Assembly (NCBI GenBank): GCA_005408345.1
Contig: SEMN01000275.1
Span: 434,001-498,000, forward strand
DNA length: 64,000 nucleotides
Direction: 5' to 3'
From: Macquaria australasica
Taxonomy: Eukaryota; Chordata; Actinopteri; Centrarchiformes; Percichthyidae
The position numbers and the translations under genes were made by a program. Of this stretch, positions 1 to 11,337 are shown piece by piece. How positions within the stretch are numbered: position 1 is the stretch's first letter; each line of letters opens with the position of its first letter. A model generated the notes under the pieces. It saw only the letters and a program-made list of their open reading frames with translations. It searched no databases and had not been told where the DNA came from.

Positions 1-184
1 AGGACAAACTATAGTATGCTTTGGAAAACAGCAGTAAAGTGAAGTGTAAAATGTAGAAAGACACTGGTATGGCGGAAGGAGAGAGAACCTGACATGAATA
101 GTGTTTTTTCTGTATAGTATAATGTTCATGAAACTGCAACGGTGTCTGTCTTCTTCTTTGTGTTGTCATGAGACCAACAACTGA

Positions 185-3100
185 TCACTCAGTGTCCCTG
201 ATGTCCCAGATAAAAGACAGAGGAAAGTCCTCCATCTCTCTGTGGAAGACCTTGTCAAAGCATTCATTCTGGGCCACAGTGAAGTGATTCTTCCAGTCAC
301 CGATGGTGCCTAATGTTCACAGTACAGGAAAGGAAAAGGTTGCAGTCATCCATCCTCACTCTGCCTGTATCAGTCTGGATATTCAGTGTATTCCAGCAGT
401 TTTCTGGAATTAAGTTCTTTATTTCTTTACTTCAACCCATCTCGTCTACATCTCCTTGAGTTAGTGATTTCCTGCATTTCCCAGAATGTTCAGTATAACT
501 AGATAAATGTATCCCTGTTCCATACAGTGTATATGAATACTACACTGGATACACTGTGTAGTCATTTAGACAGTACAGTTTTTAGTAAGTATACATGAAA
601 TTTATGACAGAGCTACAACAACAACTGTGTCACTGTCCAAATACTTAGGGACTGCATATGATGGGGACAGAAATACACAGAGGACAGTATCTGATTTCTA
701 ACCAAATTTCCCACAACATAACCCAATAATGGTGAGAGGTGTGTGGGTGGTGCAGTGGGTGTTGGAGGGGTGAAGTTCTCACTCAGCATCAGAGACCCAG
801 GGGTTGAGTCACAGGAGCAGTACCTCCAGCTTAGTTGTATGTTCCAACAAACACCCCTGTGTTACTGTATATATCGTTCAATTGCGTACTTAATTGTGAT
901 AGTAGTGACTCCTAATGGTTGGTCAAGGTGCCTGCACACTGGGGGGTGGAACTGGGTGGGATAGCTTGAACCTCCAATTGAAGCTCATCACTGGCAGGGA
1001 AGGAGAGTCAAAAAACGAATCAAATAAAAATCAAATATAAATAAAATATAACCTTAAAGCAGATCAATAGTTTTATATTAACAATGGATCACATCGCTAC
1101 TTGGATGTAGAATTCTCACCAACTCAGCAGAGCTCTCTAGCATCTTTTTGGCCACTTTACTGTTTTGGCTCAGTCTCATGACTCTCATCAGCCTGGCTTC
1201 CAGCAGCAGCAGCAGCAGCAGCAGCAGGCAGCTGTTTTCAGTTAAATAGCTCTAAAGACCCACTGTACACTAGCTGCTGAGCAGCAAACAGCAGACAGTG
1301 TTCTGTAATTCTTTGGGTTGACAGTTGAATACTTGGTTATAGTTATTATCGAGGAGAGATTGAGCAAAGTGTGCCACAGTCTTGAGTTCCTCTATGCTCT
1401 TACCTTTCCTCATGAATCTTCCCTGGTGGTGGTTGAGTAGGTCACCTGGCACCTGCTCGTAGCTGGCCTGAGGGATCTTCCTCATGTTGTTGAAGGTGCT
1501 GTGTTTCACCACATTGGCCAGCTGCTCATCAGTCAGCTCTTTACTCAGGAACAAGGAGATCCTCTCCACTGCTGACTGCAGGTCCTGAACCAAAACACAG
1601 CAGCATACATGTACCAAAGATCTATTCTTAAAACACTTTTTACAGATTGATGCTTCTTAACACAGCATATGATATGACAGCTTGTGGACATGCACAGATT
1701 AAAATGATTTGAGCTCCTACTTGAATCATCTCTTCATAAGTGATGAACAGCATGTTCATATCATCCTTGTGTGAGTACCAAGTCTTAATGTGCTCAAACC
1801 AGCTGCATCCAAACACTGCAATGAATAATGCACAATGTCAACACCACACTGTAGACAAAATGCCACAAGCAACATTCTCTGTGCAAACATTATTTTGTGA
1901 GTTACAGAAGAGAACTGGTTCTTACCGTCTCCTCTCATGAATTTCTCAAAGAAGTCATCGAAATCCTTCGGAGTTTCCAACATGTTTGCAAGTTTATGGA
2001 AGTAGAAGTAAGATATGAGGATATCTTTGGGATTTCTTGCCACGTAGATCACCTAAAAGAGATTAAGTCTGGGTATCAACAATTTACCACTGTTTATTGG
2101 GGACTGACTGACTTCTTGGATTTGAAAGCTGTAATAGGTAAATTACAAAATACAAAGGTATAGTAAATTCTACATTATCAGTCTTTAACTGTACTGTATG
2201 TTCATGCTAAAACCCTTCTGGGGCCTGAAATTGGCCTGTCAGTGTTAATGGGATGATTCGGGCATGTACCATTTCCTGCAGCTACAGGGCAGGAAGTCAC
2301 AAGACCAACCACAACAAACAACTGAGGAAGGCAGATGAAGAGAGAGCAACAAAACAGACAGAACTAAACGAACATCAGGGGTACTTTTTGGCACCAATAT
2401 CAAAACTATTTTTTCCAAGTTCCTTATTTTGAGAAATATAAAAATGTAATGTTGAATGACACAAGCAGCCTTACAAGAACTTTGACCAAAAAAATAAATA
2501 CAGTCTAAAACTAAAACGAGGAACTATCTGGTCAAAGAAGAATTAAACAAAATTTTGAATCTGGCAGTTTTTGGTACTCTGTGCCCTGGACATACAGTCT
2601 TTGAGTCTCTACCAAAAAAGTATTGAGGTTTGATATCAGCCCTAAAATCTAATTGGCAGATTTATATGGAATTTAATGAGCAGCTTCATGCTCCACAGAG
2701 GATGAACCCTTTCCATTTTACTGAAAGTACATTCAGTAAAAGTACATCCTATAGCACCACCTTTTGGACACGTTAGATTTGTACACAGGATATCTCATAG
2801 TCTAACAAGCAAACTGCCATGACATTTGTAGAGAACATTTAAATACCCAAAAGGCTGAACTCTTTACATTTCAATGACCCTTCCCTTAGTGACAAACTTT
2901 ACATTTTAGCTCCACTACTGGCACAAAAGGTGGTCATACAACTCGAGGAAGTCCTTGGAAAACAAAAAAATAAGTATGAAATCTTTCTGTCTGATGGCGC
3001 ATGTATTGTATAATTTCCTGTTAGAATAAAACATGCTAAAACAGTATGCTATATAATTGAATTACCATTCCTGTTAATCAGTGTGTAGTATGGAATTGGG

Positions 3101-5177
3101 ATGCAGCGTATTGTTTCATCCAAAGCTTTTGTATTGCTGGGCTTAATGAACATTCCAGCTTCTTGGGGCCACTAATGGGATTTTACATTTTAGCTTTTTA
3201 CTTTGGTAATATTGCCATTTGGATGTGCTCATTGTCTGTTTCTTCAGCACCTGCTAAAGCTATAACTGCTGGTTATTTCAGCCTGAGGCTGAATGACATG
3301 ATGGCACACATATTTCAAATATGTGTGTGGATATAACTCAGGAAACATCAATGCCTTCAAGGATAGCTTCATAAGTCTTTCTTAAAACAACACTCGCATA
3401 CACATATGTAAATTGAAAGCACTGTTGGTTGCGTTAATGATTCATCCTGTCCATACTGGCCGTAAAAAAGATTCCTAAGCAATTCAATAGAAGCGAGGGG
3501 GAGCAAACTCCACAATCATCATTCTGTGCAAAAATTTATTCCAAAGTTCAGCTGAAACTGATCTGAGGCTTCAGCAGTCTGACTTACACAAATCAAGCAG
3601 GAATCTTCCAAAATTACAGACTTTTTAGCACCAAAATTCCGTTTTTTTCTTTTTTTTTTTTTTTACTGTCGGTGGAAACACAAAGAGACTTGGGAAGATG
3701 CAGATTTGTTCTGACTAACTCAGACTGCTGAAGCCTCATATTAGCTTCAGCTGAACTTAAGAATGCAATTTTACACAGAACAAGGTCTGTGGATTCTGAC
3801 CCCCATCACTAACATTTAGAAAGGGCTCTTTGTGGCCAATATGGAGAGGACAAACACTACACTACACTTCACTCATATTGACAAGACAGGAAGTAGACCA
3901 ACTGCTGGAGAGGAGGGTGGGACTAACAACACACTGTCTGCCTCAAAGAGAAAAGCCTATTTCAACTTGAATTGATGAATGATATTTAGTATTTATAAGC
4001 AGTATATAAACATTTGATAAATGTTTTATAACAGACTATAATTTACTTGTAAGCATTTGTTGATTAATGTATCTGTTAACAATTATAACTCCTCCTGTGG
4101 ACAGCCACGAGAGGAGACAGCTGTATAAACAGATAATGAATGACAATATAGTAAAACACAGTTGTAATAATATAAAATATGTCTTCATTGGAGAAGAAAG
4201 AATTGTTAATAAATACTGTACCTTAATAAGCACTTAAACATGTCCTTATAGCTGCTTACAATTACATTACAGCATGTTATAAAGCATGTATTAAATCTTT
4301 GTATACTGCTTGTCAATGCTAAACAGGGGGACCCAGTACAGTATTTTTGCACCCAGTTAGAGAGCTGACCTTGCCCTTCTTCTGGCTCAGAGCAGGAGGC
4401 ATGAACTGGTACTGCAGGTGTGTGACCCTCATCCTGGGTGATGGGGCCGTGATGAACGCCTGTCTGTTGCCATTCACCTCAATCCAGGGGATGAGATCAG
4501 CGTTGGAGTAGTTGGTACTGATGGCTGTCACATCTCCCTTTGACTCAAGGAGCAGCAGGATCTGCTGCATCCAGATGGTCCCTGTCAAACAGAGCAGACA
4601 GGCCTATTTCCATCTCCCAGACTCTGTGTGTAGCCTACCTACAATGGCAGCAATTAGGCCATCCTTGTGTATGAGTACACCTCTCCTTTCTCCCTGTGGA
4701 CCTTTGTCCTCATTTCTCTTTGAGTGTTTACACAATACACACTTATCTAATGGATCATTTGATACCCTGCTCTCTGCTGAAATGAACGTGCAACACACAA
4801 AAGAGCGGGACATTCGTCTGGAAATGCTGTACATACTAATCAGCCAGGTTCCTTATATGTGGAGAGCTCCAAGAATCACACTGACCTTACGTGCACTTCC
4901 ACTGACTGCAGGACACTGGACACAACATGTATCTGGTGGAGGAGCCTGTACTGGCGCCTGGTGCCTCCGTTCGCTGTGTGTAGCCTACAACAGGACTTTC
5001 CATTTTTACTTTCCTCTCACCTGATTTTGGGTATGTGACGACAAACACATCAGAGTCTCTAATCTCCAGGTTGCAAATCTGGTCCACATCATCTGGATCG
5101 TGAGTCCCGTTGATCAACTTGAAGCCTTTGTGTGGCACCAGTTCATGGTTATGAGCCTTGACATCATTTAAATCCAT
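185..5177 (-). CDS. cytosolic sulfotransferase, SULT3 (amine sulfotransferase)-like, 298 aa
   Basis: Transfers sulfonate from PAPS to hydroxyl or amine groups of small molecules in the cytosol. Six coding exons on the minus strand: 5177-5021, 4581-4370, 2052-1926, 1815-1721, 1584-1404, 309-185. The last four are 127, 95, 181 and 125 bp, the first three being the classic SULT exon sizes. All introns are GT-AG and the phases close to 298 codons plus stop, a normal length. Visible residues: PAPS 5'-phosphate loop TYPKSGT (48-54, Lys51), catalytic His107 in RVTHLQY, RNPKD (129-133) with Ser137 for the 3'-phosphate, RKGTIGDWKN (256-265), and the dimer motif K-x3-TV-x3-E (264-273). The C-terminal FPLSFIWDI resembles SULT3 more than SULT6B1 as I recall them, and SULT3 genes lie near Zup1 in mouse. 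ATG at 5177 follows an acceptor at 5183/5184. Family certain; subfamily inferred. Confidence 0.9.
310..1403. other. last intron of the sulfotransferase gene, with a SINE-like segment and (CAG)9
   Basis: Intron between the two last coding exons. Around 735-965 a segment beginning gtggtgcagtgggtg and holding a B-box-like ggttgagtca (804-813) resembles a tRNA-derived SINE in plus orientation. A perfect (CAG)9 run lies at 1201-1227; it is intronic, so it codes for nothing. The rest shows no recognisable structure. Confidence 0.5.
2053..4369. other. large sulfotransferase intron with a foldback repeat
   Basis: Intron between coding exons 2 and 3. I looked here for the separate small exon that many SULT genes carry and found none; it is not needed because the flanking exons join in phase (KKGK then VIYVARNPKD). 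The interval holds a foldback element near 3508-3800 (own entry), an exact short palindrome at about 3306-3329 (cacacatatttcaaatatgtgtg), and otherwise AT-rich sequence of no clear content. Confidence 0.6.
3505..3805. repeat. foldback MITE with long imperfect inverted arms
   Basis: The left arm (from about 3506, aactccacaatcatcattc, through ttcagctgaaactgatctga to cttcagcagtctgac) reappears reverse-complemented in the right arm (gactgctgaagcctcatatt, agcttcagctgaactt, then cagaacaaggtctgtgga ending near 3800). Arms are over 100 bp and imperfect; a T-rich centre at 3644-3664 separates them. It carries no coding capacity, so it is a non-autonomous element or its relic. Superfamily not determined. 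Confidence 0.65.
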
Positions 5178-5519
5178 GGTAGCTAAAGCGAAAGAAAAGA
5201 ACAGGTGCGTTTTCTTAACCAACTTTGTGCTTTACTTGTTCTTATCCATGTAAAGCAATTTCAAAACAGCATTAGGAGTAGTTGGTTTTCATTTAAAGCT
5301 CGATAGAGACATATACAACTGAACTTAGAAAACATTTACATTGGTATCAGTTCATCTACCATCATTTACCATCGGAAATTCCAAAAGTGCGCAAACGTGG
5401 AGAAATGACTGTTGAGAAGGCATCTAAATATCCAAATAGAATCAACTGAAACGGCAAAAAGCAATGCATATCGAGTACAAAGTATAAAGTTATGTGTCTT
5501 TTACCAACATGTTGCCTAC

Positions 5520-5600
5520 CTGCTCTGTTCGCTCTTCTGTCCGACGCTGAAGAAACAACGTCCACAGTGCGTTTCATATGACCCCCTCACTCCAACCACC
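5520..5600 (-). other. probable non-coding first exon of the sulfotransferase gene
   Basis: The coding exon begins at an acceptor (AG at 5184-5183, with a pyrimidine-rich tract upstream) five bases before the ATG, so a 5'UTR exon must lie upstream. A good donor, GCAG then gtaggc, is at 5520/5519 on the minus strand, and the sequence upstream (5590-5720) is the most CpG-rich of the area, as expected of a promoter. The upstream limit of the exon is a guess. Confidence 0.45.
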
Positions 5601-5604
5601 AGGA

Positions 5605-6560
5605 AATACCTTATGTGAACCCAGTTTATTGCTGGAAACACGGTTTAGATGTTCCGCCTCTTTACGTTTGCTGAAAACTGGAGATGCGCATCGACCGCGC
5701 CGCGCGTTGTTATGCACTGAGAAAAAACAGCACCTCAGAGGACAAACAGAGAGCTCCCCGCTGTCACTGTCCGCACCTCAGCTCACCTCAGCATGACAGA
5801 GGAGAGGAGGGAGGGAGGGAAGTCCCAGGAGGTCAGTCGGTCAGCGGCGCGGTGTGTCAACTGATAGACAGCAGAGCTGCTGTCCCTGCTGAAACCACCA
5901 CAGGAGACTGATCCAGCAGAAACCTCAAACTGCTTATGCAACATGCAAACCAAAACAAGGGTCTGATGTTGCACAAGCATAACTGTTAGTGCTCCAAGTG
6001 AGGCTGCATATTTTCCAAAGTATGCAGAACATACACAACCTCAACAGAACAAACAGTATGGAGAGGCTGGAACTGGGAATGTTAGTGCTTCACCTTACAT
6101 GAAGCAGTTTCTCAGACTCACTGTCATGAAAAGCATCCGAGCAACCTGGGCTACACTCTTTCATGTTTTTATCCTCCAGTGATTCAGTATCACAGTCAGA
6201 ACAAGACAGATGAAAAACAGAATTGATGAGGCAGAGATATGAGTTTTAGTCCCTGGTATTGGTCAAGCTCAAATGACACTGGATCCTACATTTCCCATAA
6301 TGAGAAGACATTATACAGCTGCTTTCTCCGGCTGAGAAGGACTAAACATGCCTGGGAAACAGACTTTCCCAACAGTCCCTTTAATTCCACTGCATGTAAT
6401 TCAGGGTTTTGACACTTCTAAACTAAATCTCTACAAGCAGATTGAGATTCAATTCAATTATTCAAGTATTCGTCCCCTTCAAATCAGGAGAGGCACACTT
6501 GGCAGCAGTGTCAGCTTTGCACATCTGGACACTGATATTTTTCCACCCTCCTCTCTCCAA
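5605..6560. other. upstream flank of the sulfotransferase gene
   Basis: Contains the CpG-rich presumptive promoter (5590-5720) and a GA-rich patch (gaggagggagggaggga, 5802-5819). Beyond about 5900 it is plain AT-rich sequence in which I see no gene, repeat or RNA. Confidence 0.4.
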
Positions 6561-6564
6561 CTGT

Positions 6565-7758
6565 TTGTTTGGTAAGATCCCCATTAGCTCCTGCATAGCA
6601 GCAGCTCTTCTTCCTGGGGTCCACACAGTTACCATGGTAACAATACAAAAATACACATTCACACACATTCACACTATGCTAACATAACACATCGTAATGC
6701 ACGTCTACTGTATAATAAAACTATTGACACAATTAAATAACAAAGAAAACAGACCAGCTCTGACTGAATCTATCTCATCATTTCATACAGAATGCCTATG
6801 GAACCCTAAACACCAAAGACTCCTTATTAATTAATTTGTTTCTTCTTAACTAATACTCTTTTAGCGTGTTTTTTAAACCGTATATATTATTTTGCTGTGT
6901 AATATGATTTGGGAGTGAATTGTTGAGTCTCTGTAAATATAAAGTACAGTCTAGACCTATGAAAAGAGCCCTGACATAACTTAGTTATGATTTGGCACTA
7001 TATAAATACAAATTAATTGAATTTAATTCTCTGTATATCACTGTACGTTGAAGTGATGTGGTTTTGGATTTTGGTAAGGTAAAACAGCCTCCTGCAGCAT
7101 GCTTTGTTGAATAACTGTGTGTCTGTGCTAAAGGATAGCTTTTGGTAAAAAATAAAATAAAATAAATTACATTCCTAATGAAAACCATCAATGAATACAG
7201 CAATCTATTTTTCACTGCAAACCCAGAGAGACATTCATGCATTTTAGTAACATTTGTTCTCAACCCACAAGAACAAGCTACACGTGCCGCTTTATTCTGG
7301 ACCAGTTACAATTGCCAATATTACCTGATGACGTATCAGACCAAAGTACTGAGCACTAACTGAATCCAGGTGGGACAAACCAAAGCTTGAATGACTTGAT
7401 ATTTTGCACATCTCTTAATTACAGACAAAATGTATTCCATTTTAGTTACCACTTTCTGTATGTGTTTGTCCCAGGATCATTAATTTTCTATGATAACTCT
7501 TCTTCTAACATACTGAGATTGAGCTTTGGTTTTGAATATAAAGAATAGCTTGTTCCTATAACAACACATTCAAAATAAGTTTATTACTGTTCCAGTCTAC
7601 AACCAACTTCAACTCCTGATCTAGATTTGTATTGAAATCCCTAATTGTTGCTTCTGCTAAATATATTGTGGAGTCATCAGCATACATGGAGATGCATGCC
7701 TTTTTTAATACTAAAGATCATTAGTGAACATTGTGTATAGGAGTGGCACTCCATGTTT
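6565..7758 (-). mobile_element. older LINE, 3' half (reverse transcriptase C-terminal part and 3' end), decayed
   Basis: Read on the minus strand, this stretch encodes fragments of a LINE reverse transcriptase: a YADDS catalytic box close to 7680, followed by a decayed thumb region, and near 7000-7120 a tract (ending GCFTLPKSKTTSLQRTVIYR) of the type found at LINE C-termini. The 3' end is near 6565 at sequence reading ggaccccaggaagaagagct on the minus strand, a common teleost LINE tail. Stops and frameshifts are frequent. It is continuous with 11338-11650: the younger LINE at 7759-11337 has split it. CR1/L2/Jockey-like, clade not determined. Confidence 0.75.
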
Positions 7759-7928
7759 TTTTTTTTTTTTTTTTCGTTCCGGCGCCGCTGTGAGTGGCAG
7801 CCTGTTGCAGCAGCTCCCGTTCGCGGTTTGAGTTTTTTTGAGTTTACTAGTTTGCTAGTGAAGTATGCTCGTTCTTTTTTTGCTATATATCTGTATGTAT
7901 TTGCTATGTATTTTTAGTACTTGTTATT

Positions 7929-8267
7929 TTGCTATTTTTTGGCATCTTTGGAGTTTTTTGGACGTTTTGTTTGTCGTTTGTGGAGACGGGACTGCTGATG
8001 CCCTTAGAGACGGTGTCCATAGTTACCGCCGGCAGCCATGGTGACTCCATTGTTCTCCGTCATACAGCGGTGCTACCACCCGGGGAGAGACCTGATGTGC
8101 CCCGCGAGCTGAGGAGGAGGAGACGGGGAAGCCGAGCGGGGGCTCAGCGCCGCGCCAGGAGAAGACGTTATACACCCGTCCTCCCATCGATCATCATGGG
8201 GAATGTAAGATCTATCACCAATAAGATGGACGAGCTGGCGGCGCTGACCCGGCATCAGAGGAAATAA
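7929..8267 (+). pseudogene. 5' part of the LINE endonuclease frame, cut off by a frameshift
   Basis: An Arg-rich leader leads into the start of an apurinic endonuclease-type domain, with the sequence NVRSITNKMDEL near its end (Asn of the first catalytic motif). The frame stops at 8265-8267 (taa). Two codons' worth of sequence later, the same domain continues in a different frame at 8284 with the second catalytic motif (TETW). A single extra base around 8264-8268 accounts for the break. As it stands the endonuclease is split between its first two catalytic motifs, so this copy is probably not autonomous. Confidence 0.7.
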
Positions 8268-8283
8268 CCGGGAGTGTAGCATC

Positions 8284-10989
8284 ATGCTATTCACGGAGAC
8301 TTGGCTAACCGCGCTAACTCCGGATACGGACGTTTCAGTTAATGGCTTCCAACTACTTCGGGCGGACAGGACGATGGAGAGCGGTAAGAGGAAGGGAGGA
8401 GGGCTGGCAGTGCTTGTTAATGACAGATGGTGTAACCCTGGGCACATCACTGTTAAAGTGCAAACCTGCGACAAGAACATTGAACTGCTAGCTGTTAGCA
8501 TGAGGCCAAACTATCTACCGAGGGAATTCTCGCATGCCATCGTGATGGTAGCTTACATCCCCCCCTCTGCTAACGCTGAGGCAGCCTGTGATGTCCTGCT
8601 CTCAGCAGTAAGCAGGCTGCAGACACAGCACCCAGATGCCCTCCTCGTCATCTCTGGTGATTTTAATCATGCCCCTCCGTCCTCCTGTCTACCCACATTC
8701 ACTCAGTATGTTACTTGCCATACCAGAGACAACAGAATACTGGACTTGTGTTATGCCAACACCAAGGATGCATACATCTCATTGAGTCTCCCCCCCCTGG
8801 GCAGATCTGATCACAACCTTGTGCATCTCAGGCCTGTCTACAGACCTCTTGTGCGCAGGCTGCCTGCTGTCCCACGCACAGTGAAGAAGTGGTCTAACGG
8901 AGCAGAGGATGCTTTAAAGGACTGTTTTGACACTACTGTATGGGACATTTTTAGTGACGCTCATGGGGAGGATATTGACAACCTCACAGACTGTCTGACA
9001 GATTACATAAACTTCTGTGTGGAAAACACCATCCCCACTAGGACTGTACGTTGTTTCGCCAACAATAAACCCTGGATTACTCCTGATATTAAGGCTCTCC
9101 TCAAGGAAAAAAAGAGAGCTTTTGTATCGGGTAACAAGGAGGAGTTGAAGAGTGTCCAGCGAGAGCTAAGGAGGAGGATCAGGGAGGGGAAAAACAGCTA
9201 CAGGAGAAAGTTGGAGAGTCAACTGCAGAAAAATAACACCAGAGGAGTTTGGAAGGGCCTTAAAACCATCTCGGGCCATATGGACTCCAAGCCCCGGCCT
9301 GCGGGGGACCAGAAGTGGGCAGATGACCTGAACGTATTCTTCAACAGATTCGATCAGGCATCTACCCCTCCCCCTGCCCTGTCCCCCCTACAACCATCAT
9401 CACCATCTACCCTCCCTGCCTGCAGCCCCCCCGCTCCCTCATCTCACCACTCATCATTCCCCACAGCCCTCAGCTTACAGCCACTTAATACACCCACACC
9501 ACAGCCTGGGCTGGGCCCATCTCCCCATTTCACACCCGCAAACACCCCCCATTCAGCCCTCATGCCCCCTACAAGCTCAACCGGGCTGTTCCTCACAACA
9601 TCCCAGGTGAGAAACGAACTGAGGAAGATAAGGGTGGGGAAGGCGGCGGGCCCAGACGGCATCAGCTCCAGACTTCTGAAGTCCTGTGCGGACCAGCTGT
9701 GTGGGATTGTTGAGCACCTGTTCAACCTGAGTCTGAAGCTGGGGAGGGTGCCAAAACTGTGGAAAACATCGTGTCTGGTTCCTGTGCCGAAGACCCCACA
9801 CCCCAAGGACCTCAATGGCTATAGGCCAGTGGCATTGACCTCTCACCTGATGAAGACCCTGGAGAAACTGGTCCTTGTTCACCTGCGTCCGCTGGTGAGC
9901 CCATGTATGGACCCTCTGCAGTTTGCCTACCAACCCCGCATTGGGGTGGATGACGCTGTCATTTACCTACTTCATACATCCCTCTCTCACCTAGAAAAGG
10001 CTGGAAACACTGTGAGGATCATGTTTTTTGATTTCTCCAGTGCTTTTAACACCATCCAGCCCAGGATTCTGGGGGACAAGTTGGAGCACGCTGGGGTGGA
10101 CCATCACCTGGCAGCATGGATCCTGGACTACCTCACAAACCGACCACAGTATGTGAGGTTACAGGACTGTGTGTCTGACACACTTCTCTGCAGCACAGGG
10201 GCTCCACAGGGAACCGTTCTGGCGCCTTTCCTGTTCACCTTCTACACAGCGGACTTCACCCATAACACTTCGAACTGTCACCTGCAGAAGTTCTCTGACG
10301 ACTCTGCCATCGTCGGCCTCATCACCAACGGGGATGATGGGGAGTACAGAGAACTGACCCAGGGCTTTGTGGGTTGGTGTCAGCAGAACCGCCTCCAGAT
10401 CAATGCGAGTAAAACCAAAGAGCTGGTGGTGGACTTCGGCAGGCGCAAACTCCCTCAACCTACACCAGTGAACATCCAGGGAACGGACATTGAGATTGTG
10501 AGATCGTACAAGTATCTGGGTGTTCACTTGAACAGCAAACTGGACTGGTCAGACAATACGGACGCTCTGTTTAAAAAGGGCCAGAGCCGTCTCTTTTTGC
10601 TCAGGAGACTAAGATCTTTTGGAGTGCAGGGTGCGCTCCTGAGGACTTTCTATGACTCTGTGGTGGCATCAGCTGTCTTGTATGGGGTGACCTGTTGGGC
10701 CAGTGGCATCTCTTCCAGGGATAGGAAGAGACTGGACAGACTGATTAAGAAGGCCAGCTCTGTCCTTGGATGCCCTCTGGACTCAGTGGAGGTGGTGGGA
10801 GGCAGGAGAATGGTGGCCAAGCTATCATCACTACTGGAGAACACTTCCCACCCCCTACATGTCACTCTTTCAGCACTGGGCAGCTCCTTCAGCGACCGGC
10901 TGCTCCACCCGCGGTGTCTGAAGGAGAGGTACCGTAGGTCCTTTCTGCCTGCTGCTGTCAGACTCTATAATCAGTACAACTCCCGGTAA
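8284..10989 (+). CDS. LINE endonuclease/reverse transcriptase, 901 aa open frame
   Basis: The main protein of the young LINE. Order of domains: rest of the endonuclease (TETW at residues 4-7, SGDFNH near 123-128, the terminal SDHNLV near 175-180), a Pro/Ser-rich linker (about 360-430), then the reverse transcriptase: KAAGPDG, GYRPVAL, the first catalytic Asp in MFFDFSSAFN, GAPQGTVLAP, and the FSDDSA catalytic box near residue 676. The C-terminal part has YLGVHLNSKLDW and a HPRCLKERYRRSFLPAAVRL tail, which I associate with Rex1/L2-type fish LINEs. The frame has no stop, but the start is artificial: the true N-terminus lies upstream, across the frameshift near 8266. Confidence 0.85.
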   Translation: MLFTETWLTALTPDTDVSVNGFQLLRADRTMESGKRKGGGLAVLVNDRWCNPGHITVKVQTCDKNIELLAVSMRPNYLPREFSHAIVMVAYIPPSANAEAACDVLLSAVSRLQTQHPDALLVISGDFNHAPPSSCLPTFTQYVTCHTRDNRILDLCYANTKDAYISLSLPPLGRSDHNLVHLRPVYRPLVRRLPAVPRTVKKWSNGAEDALKDCFDTTVWDIFSDAHGEDIDNLTDCLTDYINFCVENTIPTRTVRCFANNKPWITPDIKALLKEKKRAFVSGNKEELKSVQRELRRRIREGKNSYRRKLESQLQKNNTRGVWKGLKTISGHMDSKPRPAGDQKWADDLNVFFNRFDQASTPPPALSPLQPSSPSTLPACSPPAPSSHHSSFPTALSLQPLNTPTPQPGLGPSPHFTPANTPHSALMPPTSSTGLFLTTSQVRNELRKIRVGKAAGPDGISSRLLKSCADQLCGIVEHLFNLSLKLGRVPKLWKTSCLVPVPKTPHPKDLNGYRPVALTSHLMKTLEKLVLVHLRPLVSPCMDPLQFAYQPRIGVDDAVIYLLHTSLSHLEKAGNTVRIMFFDFSSAFNTIQPRILGDKLEHAGVDHHLAAWILDYLTNRPQYVRLQDCVSDTLLCSTGAPQGTVLAPFLFTFYTADFTHNTSNCHLQKFSDDSAIVGLITNGDDGEYRELTQGFVGWCQQNRLQINASKTKELVVDFGRRKLPQPTPVNIQGTDIEIVRSYKYLGVHLNSKLDWSDNTDALFKKGQSRLFLLRRLRSFGVQGALLRTFYDSVVASAVLYGVTCWASGISSRDRKRLDRLIKKASSVLGCPLDSVEVVGGRRMVAKLSSLLENTSHPLHVTLSALGSSFSDRLLHPRCLKERYRRSFLPAAVRLYNQYNSR

Positions 10990-11337
10990 TCTACACTTGA
11001 CTGTCAGTGTGCAGACTGTTCACTACTATACTTCATCTACTGCTGTGCATTATCTTCATACATATATTGTATTCATGATGTTATCTACTTCATATGTTGC
11101 TGTGAAATATTTTTCATATACATGTATATTATATATGTGCAATATTTTTATCTTATCTATTTGTTCATACTTACAACTGCACTCAGTCACTCTATTATTT
11201 ATTTCTGTCTATACTGTGTATAGGACTATTTTTCTATTTATTTTTATTGTATTTCTATATATGACACTTTTGCTGGCTGCTGCAACGCTAAAAATTTCCC
11301 CGCTGTGGGACAATAAAGGCTTATCTTATCTTATCTT

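Larger units (their letters stand above)
7759..11337 (+). mobile_element. nearly full-length young LINE (Rex1/L2-like non-LTR retrotransposon)
   Basis: A 3.6-kb plus-strand LINE. It has a GC-rich 5' region from 7775 preceded by a T19 run (7756-7774), one long endonuclease-reverse transcriptase frame (8284-10989), a short 3'UTR with AATAAA at 11322-11327, and a tail of TTATC units ending at 11337. It is flanked by ATGTTT at 7753-7758 and 11338-11343, a plausible target-site duplication. The 3' end (aatttccccgctgtgggaca) is the type seen on Rex1-like LINEs and their SINEs. The long open frame and exact duplication suggest recent insertion. The 5' T-run is unusual. Confidence 0.88.

Noticed and set aside
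1201..1227. (CAG)9 as a polyglutamine tract
   Set aside because: It lies in an intron and is not part of any supported reading frame.
2053..4369. A missing sulfotransferase exon
   Set aside because: Other SULT genes have a separate small exon here, but the flanking exons join in phase and the protein is full length, so the two exons are fused.
185..5177. Naming the sulfotransferase SULT6B1
   Set aside because: Its HFTVAQNE dimer motif and FPLSFIWDI end fit the SULT3 type better than my recollection of SULT6B1, and the place beside zup1 fits Sult3a synteny.
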